Source: Channallabes apus (lineage: Eukaryota > Chordata > Actinopteri > Siluriformes > Clariidae). From it: a DNA stretch of 64,000 nt. Shown here in pieces: positions 11,736 to 25,038 of this stretch. Under the pieces are notes generated by a model that worked only from the letters and a program-made list of their open reading frames with translations, was not told the origin of the DNA and did no database searches. A program made the position numbers and the translations under genes. Numbering within the stretch: position 1 is the stretch's first letter; every line of letters begins with the position of its first letter. Location: assembly GCA_030522415.1 (NCBI GenBank), contig CM060121.1, forward strand, positions 17,101,642 through 17,165,641. The letters are read 5' to 3'.

Positions 11736-13414
11736 TAATGAAAAGGAGGGAAAAAGAAAGAAAGAAAGAGAAAGGGGGAGTATGAGAGAGAATTCATTAA
11801 AGTTGTTGACAAGTGTCAAGTACATCAGTCAGGCTCAAGTTCATTGGCTCACTTGGTTTATTTTCACTAATCACAAACCTTTTAAAAATACAATGCTAAT
11901 AAAAAGACACCCAAGTCATGTTTATACTGTACAAAGTTACCAGTTTACTCAGTCATCTTCAGCTCAGGAATTATTTACCCCTAATCAACCTCTCTGTGTT
12001 ATAATCCACAGCACAATCCACACAATATGATCTGATATCATCTGCCCTATTATAACTTTGAGGAATATACAGAATATACAATATTCCGGGTTTCTAATGA
12101 TTATTAGGGCATATGACCTTTGTATAGTGGAATTCATTTAATCATCACTAACCACTTTTTTCCTGGTCAGATTCATAGTACTGTAGATCCCACGAACCCT
12201 AAGTGTGCAGTAGGAACACTGGAATGGGGTGTAGTCCATCGCAGGATTAATTAATCAGATTTTACATGTTTTTTTTGCAAAATAAATATGAATATAGATG
12301 CAAATAGTGGCATAGTAGGTCTTTAGAAGCAGGGTGCTCAGTTGGTGTGTCATTGCACCTGCAGGGTTGGGGGTTTTATTTGCACATAAAGTGTCCAGAA
12401 ATACGAAAATCAGATTCTCTTTTTTTTTCTCCCTTTTTTCCATTCAGTATCATGAAGAGCCTGGATATAAGATCAGGTGATGTTTAATTTCAGTACATAA
12501 TAATGCAAAAAAACAAACAAAAAAAAAAACAGAAGTATGGTCCAAAAAATTGTGGCTATTAGCATTAGCATTTTAGCACAACACATGAAGTGATACCAGA
12601 AGTCTCTAAACTACAGAAAATAAGCACCTGCAAAATTAAAACAGAAATCTGACAAAGAAATTGAGAATAATAAAGCAACTAATAATCACTACATAAGGAA
12701 CACCTAAACTCAGTAAATGAATGAATGAAATAATGAATTATTGTAACAGAAATTGTAAAGCCAGAGGAAAAATAATATAATACTACATGGTGTGTAGTGC
12801 CTGGAAATGACAGAACAACCCCTTAAGACATGGCTCCTAGCACATTGGTGCTGTGTCTGGGCTTAGCTTGTGACCTGTAACAGGGCTCCACCTGGGGGCC
12901 TTTACCGGGACATGGCATGGTACCTAGGATGAAATTTATTATAAGCGTCATGCTGTGTTTGTTGATTTGGGCGCTAGACCTGAAGTTGAAGCAATTTCCC
13001 TTTGGGATTAATAAAGTTCTTTGAATTGAATTGAATTGAATTGAATAGACTGGAGATTAACATAGGTGACAAACAGGGCTTAGTGTGAGCTATACTGTGA
13101 CTGGTCTGGGCCTGAAGGCTTAGAAAAAAAACCTTTGTGGGCCTTTTCGGAAAGCTCGACATGTACACAAAGTCCTCAAACCAGAAGACAGAGCTAAAAT
13201 GTTAACAGATTTCTTGTTAGGCCAGAGAAAGGCTTTTGGATTTATTTAGGCTATATATCTGGGGTTTGTTGTCCTGTCTTCTCCCCAGATTCAGTTTCTA
13301 TGCATGCTGGCTAATGTTTAATGTTCTTTATAATTAGTCTGAGAGGGCATTGTGAAATGTTTCATAGAACACCTCTTAGTGATGATTAGCTATGGTTCCA
13401 GGAACTTTCAATGT
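11736..13414. other. Unassigned AT-rich intergenic DNA with SINE tail
   Basis: A (GAAA)n-like patch occurs near 11750-11775. The segment 12985-13045 carries the SINE tail GGGATTAATAAAGTTCT followed by (GAATT)n; the same tail ends the SINE at 48.4 kb. The rest has no recognised feature. Confidence 0.5.
12985..13045 (+). mobile_element. 3' tail of a SINE, strongly truncated
   Basis: GCAATTTCCCTTTGGGATTA and AATAAAGTTCTTT are followed by about five ATTGA units. They match the tail of the SINE at 48,363-48,612. The head is absent, as expected for 5' truncation. Confidence 0.65.
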
Positions 13415-14240
13415 GTACAGTGCACCTGGAATGTATTCACAATGCTACTGTATGTCACAGCCTTATTCCAAAATTGATTCAATTAATTATTTTCCTTAAA
13501 ATTCTACAAACAATACCCTATAATGACAACGTGACAATAGTTTGTTGGAAATCTTTGCAAATTTAAAAATATATATAAATTGACAAAATCACATGTACAT
13601 AAATATTCACAGTCTTTGCCATGATACTCAAAATTGAGCTCAGGTGCATCCTGTTTCCACTAATCATCCTCGAGATGTTTCTACAACTCGATTGGAGTCC
13701 ACCTGTGATAAATTCAGTTGATCGGACATGATTTGGAAAGGCACACACCTGTCTATATAAGGTCTCACAGTTAACAGTGCATGTCAGAGCACAAACCAAG
13801 CCAAGTCCAAGGAATTGTCTATAGACCACAGAGACAGGATTGTATCAAGGCACAGATCCGGGGAGGGGGACAGAAAAATTTCTGCAGCATTGAAGATCCT
13901 GATGAGCACAGTGGCCTCCATCATCCATAAATGGAAGAAGTTTGGAACCACCAGGACTCTTCCTAGAGTGGACCACCCAGCCAAACTTACAGTAGCGCTC
14001 AGGGGAGAAGGGCCTTAGTCAGGGAAGTGACCAAGAACCCGATGGTCACTCTGAAGGAGTTCCAGTCTTTTTCTGTGGAGAGAGGAGAACATTCCAGAAG
14101 AACAACCATCTCTGCAGCACTCCACCAATCAGGTCTATATGGTAGTGGCCAAACGGAAGGCATCCCTCAGTAAAAGGCACATGACAAGTCGTCTGGAGTT
14201 TGCCAAAAGGTAGCTGAAGGACTCTTAGACCACGAGAAAC
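13415..14240 (+). mobile_element. Tc1-like transposon, 5' part only
   Basis: It begins with a Tc1-type terminal sequence (ACAGTGCACCTGGAATGTAT..) and leads into an eroded transposase at about 13800-14235. Readable pieces include ELSIDHRDRIVSRHRSGEG, a helix-turn-helix (KISAALKILMSTVASIIHKW), KKFGTTRTLPR and, after frameshifts and stops, SKRHMTSRLEFAKR. The catalytic DDE region and the right terminus are missing. Confidence 0.88.
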
Positions 14241-14559
14241 TTAAATTTATTTATTTTTTTACACCTATTACAGCCTCAAGTCTTTTTGAGTGTGATGATA
14301 CAAGATAGTTGTTCTTCTGAAGGTTTCTGATCATTATGGCCAAACAGTAAAATACATTTCATATGACCAAATACTAGTGCTACTGTAATCACCTGTCCAT
14401 ACTGTACTTTGGTGTCTGCTGACTGTAGTATTTGTGTTTATAGTGTGTAGTAATTTTTGATCAGATATCACATGAATGTGTTGTTCTTTTCTTCTTTTTT
14501 AACCTCATCTACCTTTATGACTGACTAAAGTTCATACACTTTACCAAACCGACCATATA

Positions 14560-15560
14560 ATCGGAAACGTTTAATTCTGTGTAACCTTTGTGAACAACAT
14601 TTAACTTTTTTCACTGTGCCATTATTTAATTAACAAAAATGAAGCCAAAAAAAATGTGGGCAATACTAAGTACCCCCATGAATCAATATTTTATAGATCT
14701 ACCTTTAGCAGCAATAACTGTCTGACTTCATTCGTCTCTCACAATAATGGGGAAGAATTTTGGCCCATGCTTCTTTTCAAAATTGCTTCAGTTCATTGTG
14801 TTTGTTTTTTTGCAGGTTTGAGATTTAAATTTTTTCACAGCTCCCTTATGGTCCTGCCACAGGATTTCAATTGGGTTGACATATGAGCCATTCCCAAACC
14901 TTGATTCTTTTATTTCTCAGCCATTCTGAAGTAGATTTATAGGTGTGCTTCTGCTCCTTGTTCTGTTGCATGACCCAATTTCGACCAAACTTTAGCTGTC
15001 GGAGAGATGGCCTCACATTTGCCTCTAGAATTTATTGTGGACAGGACCTGGGCACTGCAAGTTACCAAGGTCCTGTACCTGCAAAACAAGCCCAAATCAT
15101 CACGTCTCCACAGTATGAGCATCAGGTTTTACTGCTGAAATGCTGTTTGGTTTCCCCCAAACATAGCAATGGGCATCTTGGCCAAACAACTCCATTTTTG
15201 TCTCATCTGTCCATAGCAAAAGGTTCCAGAAGTCTTGTGGTTTGAGCAGTTTTTTCCAAACCTCAGTTGTGCAATGAACATGAATGAAATTGTTTTGTGA
15301 CCCTTTCCAAATTGATGTGCAACAACGATTGCTTCTCTAAGACCATTGCTTATATCTTTCTCTCTTGGCATTAATACACACTAGAATGCTCCAGACTAGC
15401 AAACTGCCAAATCTTCTGCTTTTATAGAGGTCTGCAAACTTGCTGATGAACAATTAATCAAAGGCTGATGATTAGCACCACCTGTCTGCATCTTATCGTC
15501 TTAAAACCTGTGGAAGCAGTAAGAGAGTATTTAGTATTTCCCACTTTTATTTTTTTTGGT
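14560..15560 (-). mobile_element. Tc1-like transposon, antisense, central part deleted
   Basis: On the - strand a transposase start (MPREKDISNGLREAIVVAHQ) begins at 15371. Further in are antisense catalytic-domain pieces corresponding to DEtKvEmFG, GVMIWACFA-like and NWVMQQ blocks, but stops and deletions break them. The ends (CACTTTTATT side and the ACTTAGTATTGCC side) are typical of this fish family. It lies head to tail with the previous remnant on the opposite strand. Confidence 0.8.
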
Positions 15561-17587
15561 GGAATAGTGGCAAGGTTTGTCTGTGTGTCGGAGCCTGTAT
15601 TTGCTATTACCAAGACTTGCTTCAGTTAGATGATTTTTAAAATATGTTTTTAGACATAAGCATGTGGAATTAAAAGTGGGGGTGCAAACTGTTACTAAAA
15701 CTGTATTTTAGCAAGACCACATCACTGCATTAAATGCATCAGCTCCAGTTAATAATTGCTGACATTTCCTTTCAATAGGCATGAAGTTGTTCTTAATATT
15801 CTGAATCAGCTCCTCTCTAAACCTTATGGGCCTTGATTGCTTTTCTGCCACTTACTTAGTTCATGCATGGTTGGCTGTGTTTCTGGGCCAGAAGGAAAGT
15901 GCTGCGAGTGCTGCAAGCCCTTTAATCATTGCAGGTAAAAGATAGATAGGGCACCGGGCAGATAATACAGTGCTGTTGCTGGTGGACATTTTTGGCTCTA
16001 GACTACAAATAGAATTTCCCTTCATCCTTTATATTGATCTGTGCTCTAATTTACAAATTCTGTACCTTCCAGTTACCTCAATGCTGGGCAGTGTAATGTT
16101 AACATCATCTCACGTACTGTCTTCTTTTCTACACTAGATGGCAATAGAGCATTTGTCTTTTCTTACAGTACGTTATTATGATACATATGTAATATCTGTA
16201 AATTCAGATTATTATTCTTATGGGTTGAGGATAAATATGTCATACTTGTTCATATTTATTTAATTAATTACTTTTAGTGTAGAAATCACTTTCTACATTG
16301 AGCCACCATTTTATTGGATACACCTAATAAACTGAAACATATTGTACCAACATGCTGCATTATCTACTTAACATGTGCACCTAATGACCTACAACCACAG
16401 TATATTTCATAGTGCCATTGTGTGTGGACTAATCTATATTAGTCATCGGAGGTTTACAGATTAGGTAATGTTAAAATAGTCCGAGTACTGGAGAAGCAGT
16501 CTGGCTACAGGAGTGAAATATGAGATGATCCAGAAGGCATGACCTCATTTGTCCTTGCAGTTGTTTTTGTGACTGAAACATGTACAGGCCTCATTAATTT
16601 ACCCATAACATACAGGTTTTCTTAGCAAGCGATGTATCCAAACACCCTTTGGGTAGTTGGTCGGTTCGGATCCTCAGTGACAATCCTCACTCTTGCAAAA
16701 ACAAAATATGCATTGTTGTCAAAATTTGATATGCTGTAAAATGCATATCACGCTTGCACTTGGAGAAAGGCTAACGTTGTGGTAGTGGATGGTCAGGAGT
16801 GTTCCATAAACCTGTCTGTCACAGGGAGTCTGAAATCTAATGTATAAATACCCCATGAATTATTTATGTGCCAAGCCACTCCTCCAGCTGTTTAGTGTGT
16901 GTGTGTGTATTTCTCCTACTGTAGATACACTCACGATATACCTATTGTAGCAAATACATCGTGGTGGACATTAGGTCAATCATTTCGGATTTCTTTTTAT
17001 ATATAGTAAATGGTTGATTTCGATCTATGTTAAAGCAACCCGATGCTTACTCTCCTGCTTGTTTTGTTATTGTCAGTCTGTTCAAAATATGAAGATATCA
17101 AACATCTGTAAATCCCACTCCACAGCTGCTCTCTGCTCTTTTTATGGAGGCAGGCACAGATGGGCAGTGAACTCTGCTCGATGACCTTATTGGCCAGTGA
17201 GAGTGCATCGGCTTGTCAAATTCATGTCCCATAATTACTTATTGCTTGTAGCAGGTGGAAGAAAACTGGGGGATGTGAACAGCCTAATAACTGAAAGAGA
17301 ATGAGATAAGGAGTAATTTCATGAATGAGCAACATCATAAATCATCTGCTTTACTGGGTGCGAATCAGAATCAATATAGCAGACATTAGATAAGGAAGAC
17401 ACATCACACTCTATCAGTCTTACAAACAGTTCTTGAACATCTGTTTGTAACTGTTAACAATGATTGTCTCAGTCCATGTAATGTCTGGGGCTAAAACAAA
17501 TATGCTGGCGTTTTTAATTTATAATGTTCTGTAATTATTCAGCAATTCTAATGAGAATTCTAATGGAGTCTGGGCAAAGAAGAATTC
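15561..17587. other. Unassigned intergenic DNA
   Basis: No gene was found. A short piece near 16310-16345 resembles the terminus of a Tc1 family (TTATTGGATACACCTAATAA). The segment 17110-17280 is more balanced in composition and might be conserved noncoding DNA. A (GT) stretch lies at 16900-16912. Confidence 0.45.
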
Positions 17588-17787
17588 GGGGGCCAGCGGT
17601 AGCTCAGTGGTTAAGGCATTGGACTACGGTTCGGAAGATCCAAGGTTCAAACACCACAACCACCAAGTTGCCACTGTTGGGCCCTTGAGCAAGGCCCTTA
17701 ACCCTCAATTCCTCAAATGTATACTGAGATAAAAAATGTAAGTCGCTCTGGATAAGAGCGTCTAAGCAAATGCCTAAATGTAAATGT
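17588..17787 (+). mobile_element. tRNA-derived SINE, second family
   Basis: Box A-like GCTCAGTGGTTAAGGC and box B-like GGTTCAAACACC are followed by GTTGCCACTGTTGGGCCC, TTGAGCAAGGCCCTTAACCC and the common fish SINE tail GTCGCTCTGGATAAGAGCGT. Flanking AATTC repeats at 17583-17587 and 17788-17792 may be a short target-site duplication. The head matches the SINE at 48.4 kb; the tails differ. Confidence 0.85.
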
Positions 17788-18170
17788 AATTCAGCCCGAG
17801 CCTTTACTTCATGCTTTATTTTTCTCCATCTTATTAAAAGTGGTTTCACAAAATGTTTAAAGTGAATCCATAATTAACAGCAAATAAGATTCTTTGGCTG
17901 AAAAGGCCTTAGTAAACCATTCTTATTTTTTCTTGAAAGGCTTAGCCCTACTGGCCCATTTGTACCAGTCAACCCTGCCCGAGATCCCTGAAGACTACAC
18001 GCAATATGTAGTGTGATATTGGGAATTGCTGACAGTTCTAACAAATCAAAGGTGTCACATTATTCTGTCACTTATATTATATAGAATTTAATACATTAAA
18101 ATGTAACTGCAAATATTTTCTACATCTAATCAGGTAGTGAACAGTTTATGAGGTAAAGTATAAGCTATAC

Positions 18171-18709
18171 ACTGATCAGCCATAACATTACAATGCAAAA
18201 CATTATGACCTAGATTGTGTAGGTTTCCCCTTGTGCTACCGAGGCCTCACTGACAATATGGGGTATGACTCTGCAGGGCCCCTGGGGATGTGTCGTGGTG
18301 TCTGGCACCAGGATGTTAGCAGCAGATCCTTTGGGTGCTGTGGGTTGTGTGGTGGGGCCTCCATAGATCAGATTTGTTTATGCAGCACATCCATAGGTGC
18401 TTGGGTGAAGTGGGATGTGGGGAATTTGGAGGCTTGGTTAGCAACCTTGGGCTTTTTATCTGTGTAATGTGTGATGGGATGCACTGCGATGGGTATTCTT
18501 GTGTGCATTACTATTGTGTGCCATTATTGACTTTTTTTTTTTTTTTCAATGATGCATTGGCTTTTCTGTGGAATCAGACCAGATGGACTGGCCTTTGGTG
18601 CCCACAGGCATGAATAAGCTTTAAGTGCCCATGATCCTGTCACCAGTTCACTGGTATATATTTTAATGTGTTAATGTTATGTGGTGTTAATGCTAAAGCT
18701 GATCAGTAC
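18171..18709 (-). mobile_element. Internally deleted Tc1-like transposon, antisense
   Basis: The left end ACTGATCAGCCATAACATTA and the right end AATGCTAAAGCTGATCAGT are inverted copies of a known fish Tc1 terminus. Inside, antisense transposase pieces remain: CTGGCACCAGGATGTTAGCA with CAGCAGATCCTTTGGGTG (C-terminal part), and CCCATGATCCTGTCACC (N-terminal part). The catalytic core is gone. A related sense-strand remnant lies at 37.9-38.8 kb. Confidence 0.75.
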
Positions 18710-20886
18710 ATGTTCTATTATAAGACTATTTAGTCCTAAAGCATAGACATAGGAAACTTTTTCCTATGTCTGCATTTGAGACCATTGGTAAATATAGCTC
18801 CAGACTGCACACCATGACATCTCTTACTGTTCTGATGTGGTGTGTGTGTGTGCGCGCGCATGTGTGCGCGCATGTGTGTGTATTCCTGAGTGATCATCAG
18901 GCGCTTCTTTATATTTAGAGAACGCTGCCAAAAAGAGTGCAGAGACTCTTTGTAGGAATCACTGTAAAGGATCACCATCATAAGCACTGCAGCAGATGGC
19001 TTGGTAAATTGTCCTGAATGTGCTGCACTGCCTATGAATCATCCACCAGACTTTGCTGCTGCTAGATGTTCTCTGCTTTAAGTGCTGATTTCACGCTAGT
19101 CATTCCTAGATACATGTATTAACGCTGCAGCATTAAAATAGAAATAAGGCACACGATCACTATAGCCTATTAAGGCTGTATGACTACTTGTGGTTGTGGT
19201 CATTTTATTCACAGGTATAGCAATGCAATTTAATTCTCTGGCGCGGAGAGACACATAGAGTAATAATATGTTTATGGGGGACAGCACAAAGGACAATATT
19301 TACAGTGACTACCAAAAGGAACGATAAGAAAGACAGCTGTGCTAATCATTTCCTCTTCACTGTTGCTCTTAGAGCTCAGGATTGTCAGCAGTAAGAGCAT
19401 CTGCTCCCAGCATTACCGTCACATGCAGTACCCTATGAAAGTATTTCAACAGCAAGGCCAATAATTTTGTTTTTGTTATACAGTACACCAAAGGCATTCG
19501 GGTTTGAGATCCAAAGATGATTTTAAGACGATAGATCAGAATTTCTGCTTACACTTCTTGATATTTACATCAATGTACTCCAGTAACCTCCTCAGTCACC
19601 AACTCTTAATCTGTTAAAGAAACTGTGAGATTTAGATTTTTTTTGTTTGTTTAAAAGCATGCTTGTGAGGCTCATGAATCTGCAGCAGTTATGAGATTGA
19701 CAAGAAGATAATATAACAGATGTCAAACATGGACTGGAAATTTTAAAGGGATCTTTCCAACACCTGTGAAATCTGCGCCATAATGAGTTGAGGCTGTTCT
19801 GAAAGCAAAGTGTAATCCTACGCATTATTAGTTTGGTGTTCCTAATAAAGTGGCCAGGGTGTGTACTGTACATGTTTGAAGAAGGGGATATGTAGTTTGG
19901 TGACTTAAAAGGAAGCAGTCAAGCAGAAAAAAAGGAAAATATGAAGTGCATGAATGACTTGGCACAAAAGTCAGACTCCAGACTGAGACTGTAAATTGTG
20001 GCCAGTGGTATGTTGACTCAAACCCTTAATCTTTATTTTTGGCTTGCTATAAATATAAACCTCCTACTGTCCTATTTGAAGACTTTAAGTATATTGGGAA
20101 TTCTGACAAACTAAAACTTTCTGTCCTCTATGAAAACCAAAACAGATTCTTAAATTACTTAAAGTCCTCTGGATGACTTTTGCATAAGGCTTAAAACAGA
20201 ATATTGTAAAAGTGGTTGGGAAAAAAAGGCATACAGACATGAGCTCAAAGACAAATGAAACAGAGTGGTGTCAGCTTCACACCCTAGTGTGACTTATTGC
20301 TCCTAAGCAGTCTTCTTCGATTGATGGGTTCTCGGGAAGAAATATCATAAATTTTGTTGATGTTATGCATGCCATAACTCTTAGGACTAGAGACCTTAAT
20401 AACACTCTCACACTCTAACCCTCTTTGAAAGTGCTAGGTGCTGGGATGGGAAATAATTAACTGTTTGAAGGAAGTTTTTATGATGTTGATGCTGTTCCAA
20501 GACATACATTTATTACTGATTAATTTAGATTGTCTCTAAATTATAAAACATAATAATACTGTCTCACAAGACTGATGTTTTCTTCATATTGCATGTGAAG
20601 TTTTTTTACTTTGGCATTATGAAGATGAAGATAAAGTTACATTTTAAACTGATCTGGGTCTATGCAGAAATTCCTGAATGAAGAAAAGTTTAATTGTTCA
20701 TTTAATTTCAGTGACTGCTTTATTCTGGTAAGGGTTGTGGTGAGAGAAATAATTCTAGAAATTTCAGAGAACATTTTTACATTCTTCTATTCTTAGGTAT
20801 GTGCATTGGGTTTGCGATCTTTCAGATCACAGCTTTTTTTTCCAATTGGAAATTGAAAAATAATGACATTTGCATTTTCTTCTGCC
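18710..20886. other. Unassigned intergenic DNA with (GT)n and a Tc1 end
   Basis: A GT/GCGC repeat occupies 18838-18880. The 3' end of a Tc1 remnant lies at 19755-19868. The remaining sequence is unique-looking AT-rich DNA without recognisable coding potential. Confidence 0.45.
19755..19868 (+). mobile_element. Tc1-like 3' terminus, solo
   Basis: It contains GAGGCTGTTCTGAAAGCAAA and then GTGTTCCTAATAAAGTGGCC, the C-terminal transposase and terminal sequence of the family also seen at 40.9-41.8 kb. Nothing of the 5' half is present. Confidence 0.7.
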
Positions 20887-21115
20887 TTCACACCTCCAGG
20901 GTTAGGGTTTACATTTTATCTGTAAGGAGTTTACTCCAGTGTCCCCCTCAGTCCAAAGGCATGTGTTGTAAACTGAGTGGCAACTCCAAATTGCCCATAG
21001 ATCATGATCAGGAGTGTGAGTGTGCCTATGCCCAGCAACTGGTTGGCACCCCATCTAGGGGTGTTGCCTGCCTAGTGTGCTGAATTTCCTAGCATAGGCT
21101 TCAGGCTAAATGGAT
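20887..21115 (+). mobile_element. Old SINE remnant
   Basis: A diverged SINE body includes CACCTCCAGGGTTAGGGTT, CAGTCCAAAGGCATGTG, AACTCCAAATTGCCCATAG and a tail GCATAGGCTTCAGG. It has the same layout as the SINE at 44.7 kb but is much more eroded. Confidence 0.65.
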
Positions 21116-21221
21116 GGATCCATGTATGATTTCAATTAAAGTCAATAAAATTTTATTTTGGATAGCATACTTTTGATAATAACCATTGTTGTAAATAAAA
21201 AATATGGATATGAATGATATC

Positions 21222-21547
21222 GCTCACTCATCTTCTATACCGCTTTATCCTGTATTCAGTGTCGCAGGGACCTGGAGCCAATCCCAGGAGGCTTAGGGCA
21301 TGAGGCAGGGTACACCCTGGACAGGGTGCCAACTCATCGCAGGGCAAACACACATACACTATGGGAAAGTTGGGAACACCAATCAACCTAAGACTACATG
21401 TCTTTGGACTGTGGGAGGAAACCAGAGCACCCAGAGGAAACCCACCAAGCACAGGGAGAACATGTAAACTCCATGCACACAGAAACAGGAATCGAACTCG
21501 GACACTGGAGGTGCAAGGCGACAGTGCTAACCACTACACCACCTTAC
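21222..21547 (-). mobile_element. tRNA-headed SINE (Mermaid-like), antisense, 8-bp duplication
   Basis: A complete-looking antisense copy starts with the tail complement (CATCTTCTATACCGCTTTA) and ends with the box A complement (GTGCTAACCACTACACCACC). Flanking ATGATATC at 21214-21221 and 21548-21555 is a plausible target-site duplication. Confidence 0.85.
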
Positions 21548-21589
21548 ATGATATCAGTTTTTTATTATTATCATTATCAGTATATACCT

Positions 21590-22560
21590 GATGAGCAAGC
21601 CAGAGGTTGATGGTGGCATGGATAAACTCCCTGAGATGACAAGAGGAAGAAACTTTAAAAGGAACCAGACTCTAAAGGGAACCTTTCCTCATTTAAATGA
21701 TATCAAATAACCATAAACCAATCACTGCTATATCTGTATGCTATAAGATTGAAGGTTCAATATAACCGGAAGTGTTTAAGTTCATATAAAATCCTTTTTC
21801 ACTGATGGAAGCTCAGGAACAAAACAGTTTGTAGCAATTTCAGACCTGAACTATTGAGTCACTGCAGTCGGAAGCCATCACAGAAAACCTGCGTGCATCA
21901 GCCCAGTCCAAGATCATCTTTATGGTCATCAAGTGGAACCATCCTCAGTTACCAGTCACATCCCCAAGCAGACCATACAGGGCCATCCTCTGCAGCAGTC
22001 AGAGGCCTACATGTAATGAGTACTCAACCAGAAGTGGGGCATCAGGTTTTGTTAGACAGGCCTGGAGGCCAGAGGAAGTGTTTTACCTTCCAGGATTACT
22101 CGTAACTCAGGAGTGCCATGTGTAGCTTGACAATGAGAGAGAGAGAGAGAGAGAAAGAGGTTAAGTGACAACATAAAATGGGTGAGCCAGAAGGAAACAC
22201 AGACACAAGTGTTCCCTAAAGCAACCAGTCATTTCACCATCAACAAACCTGAGTGATCAATGAGAGTGAGGGAAGACAGCATCCTAACATACTAGGTCAC
22301 AATAAAACTTTACGTCCATGTGTCCTCCATATCTGCTTCAATATCAAAACCAAATCTCTTCACAAAAGCCTAGACTTACTTTTAAACAAAGACTGTGTCT
22401 GAGGCCCAAACATTAATTGGACGGTTATGCCAAAACTTTAGGGCTTCGTAAGAAAAAGCTCTGCTCCTGCCATAGTTTTCATAATACAAGGTAGTAACTA
22501 GCAGCCTGCAAATTCAGGCTAAATCAAAGTAGGTTTGGTAGAGCACTAGCAGTTCACTCA
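21590..22560 (+). repeat. Dispersed repeat of unknown class (related sequence at 43.0 kb)
   Basis: The start (AAACTCCCTGAGATGACAAG, GGAACCAGACTCTAAAGGGA) matches the 43,040-43,290 segment (GAGGAACCAGCCCCAACAGG). I recall similar text in many fish genomes but cannot assign it to a transposon class. A (GA)n run lies at 22130-22156. Confidence 0.5.
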
Positions 22561-24189
22561 GGTATGCTGGCACAAGACTCTATTTTGCTTTATAGGTCAA
22601 TACTAGTATTTTACTATTACGTCTTAAGCTTTATAGACTCACCAAGATTTGGTTTAAAAAGTCCTTGTAATAAATTCTCCAAAAATTCATGATGCCCCAA
22701 AGTGTCAATCATGAACAGTTTTGGTGACAAATCCACTAAAACACTTCATGGTTAAAGTCAATATTATTTAGGAATGCCTAAAATGGTGTTTTGAAACTGT
22801 AATCTTTGCTTGCTCATGAGCTTTCTTCCTGGCATACGTACCAATGTATGGCCATGTTTGTGTTTAATTGTATCTTTAACCTGTGTATATATTATTCATA
22901 TGCATTATTTGACTCATGCAAGTCAACAACCATCTGTCTGTTTAAGCTGAAAGCACTTTGTTTTCCCCATGATGTTGTTTTCCCCATGATGAAGTGCTTT
23001 TACATGCATCTCAGCTTTATACTCTAGGGAAACAAGAAGTGGTGAATTTAAGGTCATAATTTATATAGGAAATACTTACATTATAGGAGGTATATGCTAA
23101 ACTAAATTCATATAAAGCCTATATTGTAATATATTTTCCCCATGGTGGACCAAAAGTCTGGATCCATAGGCAAACATTTATTTAAAAGTTTAAAATACTT
23201 AAAAATAAAATAAAAAAATAACCAAATGCTCAAATTAATGCCCTTTGACTCCACACCATTTGTGTACATACAGGAATGTTAAATATTTCATAATAGGTCA
23301 GAACTGATGTTGTTGCATACAGAAATAGATTCCTTCTTTAGTGCGATGATTATACTGGGCTGATTTCGACAGACTTTCTGACTTCATGTAACCCCAAAGA
23401 CATGACTTCCACATGTAGAGGTGTAGGATACAGTATTTGTCTGTCAAATCATGTTAGTTCTGGTTTTATTTGATCTTCTGTTGTTAGTTTCAAATTAACT
23501 TTGGGTATGAAATAAAAATATACATATTCAATTTCATATAAGGGAAATGGACTTTGGGTCACCTTGTATATGGTACTCTTTTGCACTATTAACATTTCCT
23601 GCACATGTGTTGTGTCTAATATCTCAATGAACCAATGAGTCAACCAAAGGGAACTTATGATGAATTGTCTCATGAACTATGGCATAAAATCAATTGGTAT
23701 TGAGATTCAGAAGACATCAAGCATGGCATGGTGACAAAACTCTTAGCTTCATGTAAAACACTTGAATGGTATGGTGCAAGCTTTTTAACGGATTTATTGC
23801 CACATCACTTTTACAGTCCTGACCACGATTTCCACATGTTTGGCCGTTAAAGGAGTTCCTGGAAGGCCAGCATTTCAGACATGAAGCAGGCAGTAAACAT
23901 CATACATTGGGATAAGTGCATCAGTATAGTAGAGAATTATATAGAAAAATAAAGATTTTACCAGTGCAACCTTAATTGTAGTTAACCTTCTACTCCAGAT
24001 GCAACAATATACATACAGTAGCATATGCAACTTCATGACTTCATTGCATAACCATATAATATGAATAACAACAAAAAAATGTCGAAAAGATTCAAATACT
24101 CTCTACAGAACCATCAAGTATCCCACAATGGCCCCATAAAGCTTCTGTTCACTGAATCATAAGAGGATGTGGGAGAAGTAAATTTACAT
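22561..24189. other. Unassigned AT-rich intergenic DNA
   Basis: No gene, transposon or long simple repeat was recognised. A short duplicated phrase TTTTCCCCATGATG occurs near 22960-22991. Confidence 0.5.
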
Positions 24190-24330
24190 TTAAATTAGTT
24201 CTCATGTTCTTCTGGGCTGTTCATGCACGGAACGACTGCCTTTTTGTCATTGTTGCCTGCCAATGAGGCCATAATTAGCACAGTGAGGAGCAACTCTGCT
24301 TCTTAATCAAATGACAGAGCCTGTGACGTA
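24190..24330. promoter_or_regulatory. Candidate conserved noncoding element with homeodomain/MEIS-like sites
   Basis: This is a repeat-free patch holding CATAATTAGCACAG and TTAATCAAATGACAG (24303-24317); the latter resembles a PBX/HOX half-site next to a MEIS/PREP TGACAG. Conservation has not been tested. Confidence 0.3.
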
Positions 24331-24513
24331 TGCTGGCTTTTTAACACTTCATGGTGCTGGCTCATGCACGTGTATATCTCTATAGCAGCTCTGAGTGCTA
24401 TAAAAAGCCTTTGGAAAATACATTTACCTCTTTTGAACCTTGTTCACACCTTTTTCATCGCCTTAGGAAACCATGCTGTTGCATATTCATGAGGTGGTGT
24501 TCTATATATGTGG

Positions 24514-24514
24514 C

Positions 24515-24571
<57 letters not shown>

Positions 24572-24573
24572 GC
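24514..24573 (+). repeat. Compound microsatellite (GT)n(GA)n
   Basis: About 18 GT units run directly into about 11 GA units. Confidence 0.97.
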
Positions 24574-24842
24574 AAATATGAGATCAAGCAAAGTTCATTG
24601 TTCATTTTTAATGTTTATTTTTTGCTCTCCAGTGTTGTACATATACCCTTTATAACTATTATGTAAGCTGGAGAGCTTCCAAAATGCCTTAGTGCATTAA
24701 CAGTACATTGAAAGTGTTTCTTTCACACCCGTATTAGATATGTAGCTGGAACACTACAGTAATTCCAGGAATATAGAACGCAAATGCTGTACAGCAGTTT
24801 GATAAGTATCCGTGTTGTTTACATGTGATGGTCTCGGATATG

Positions 24843-24843
<1 letters not shown>

Positions 24844-24913
<70 letters not shown>
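24844..24913 (+). repeat. Long (GT)n microsatellite
   Basis: An uninterrupted run of about 35 GT units. Its apparent open frames (VCVC or HTHT) are artefacts. Confidence 0.98.
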
Positions 24914-24914
<1 letters not shown>

Positions 24915-25038
24915 CGTCAACAGTATGAAATGCATTCAGGGCTTGAACACAGTGTCCCTTGGCTGCATGCTGACGCTCTGGGCGGGTGGTGTGGAGAAAG
25001 GCAGTGTGACTATTATTAGTTTCTGAAGCTCTGGCCAT

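Noticed and set aside
24754..25038. Open frames rich in VCVC or HTHT repeats (also near 31.7-32.0, 40.5-40.8 and 42.1 kb)
   Set aside because: They are translations of (GT)n/(CA)n microsatellites and have no coding support.
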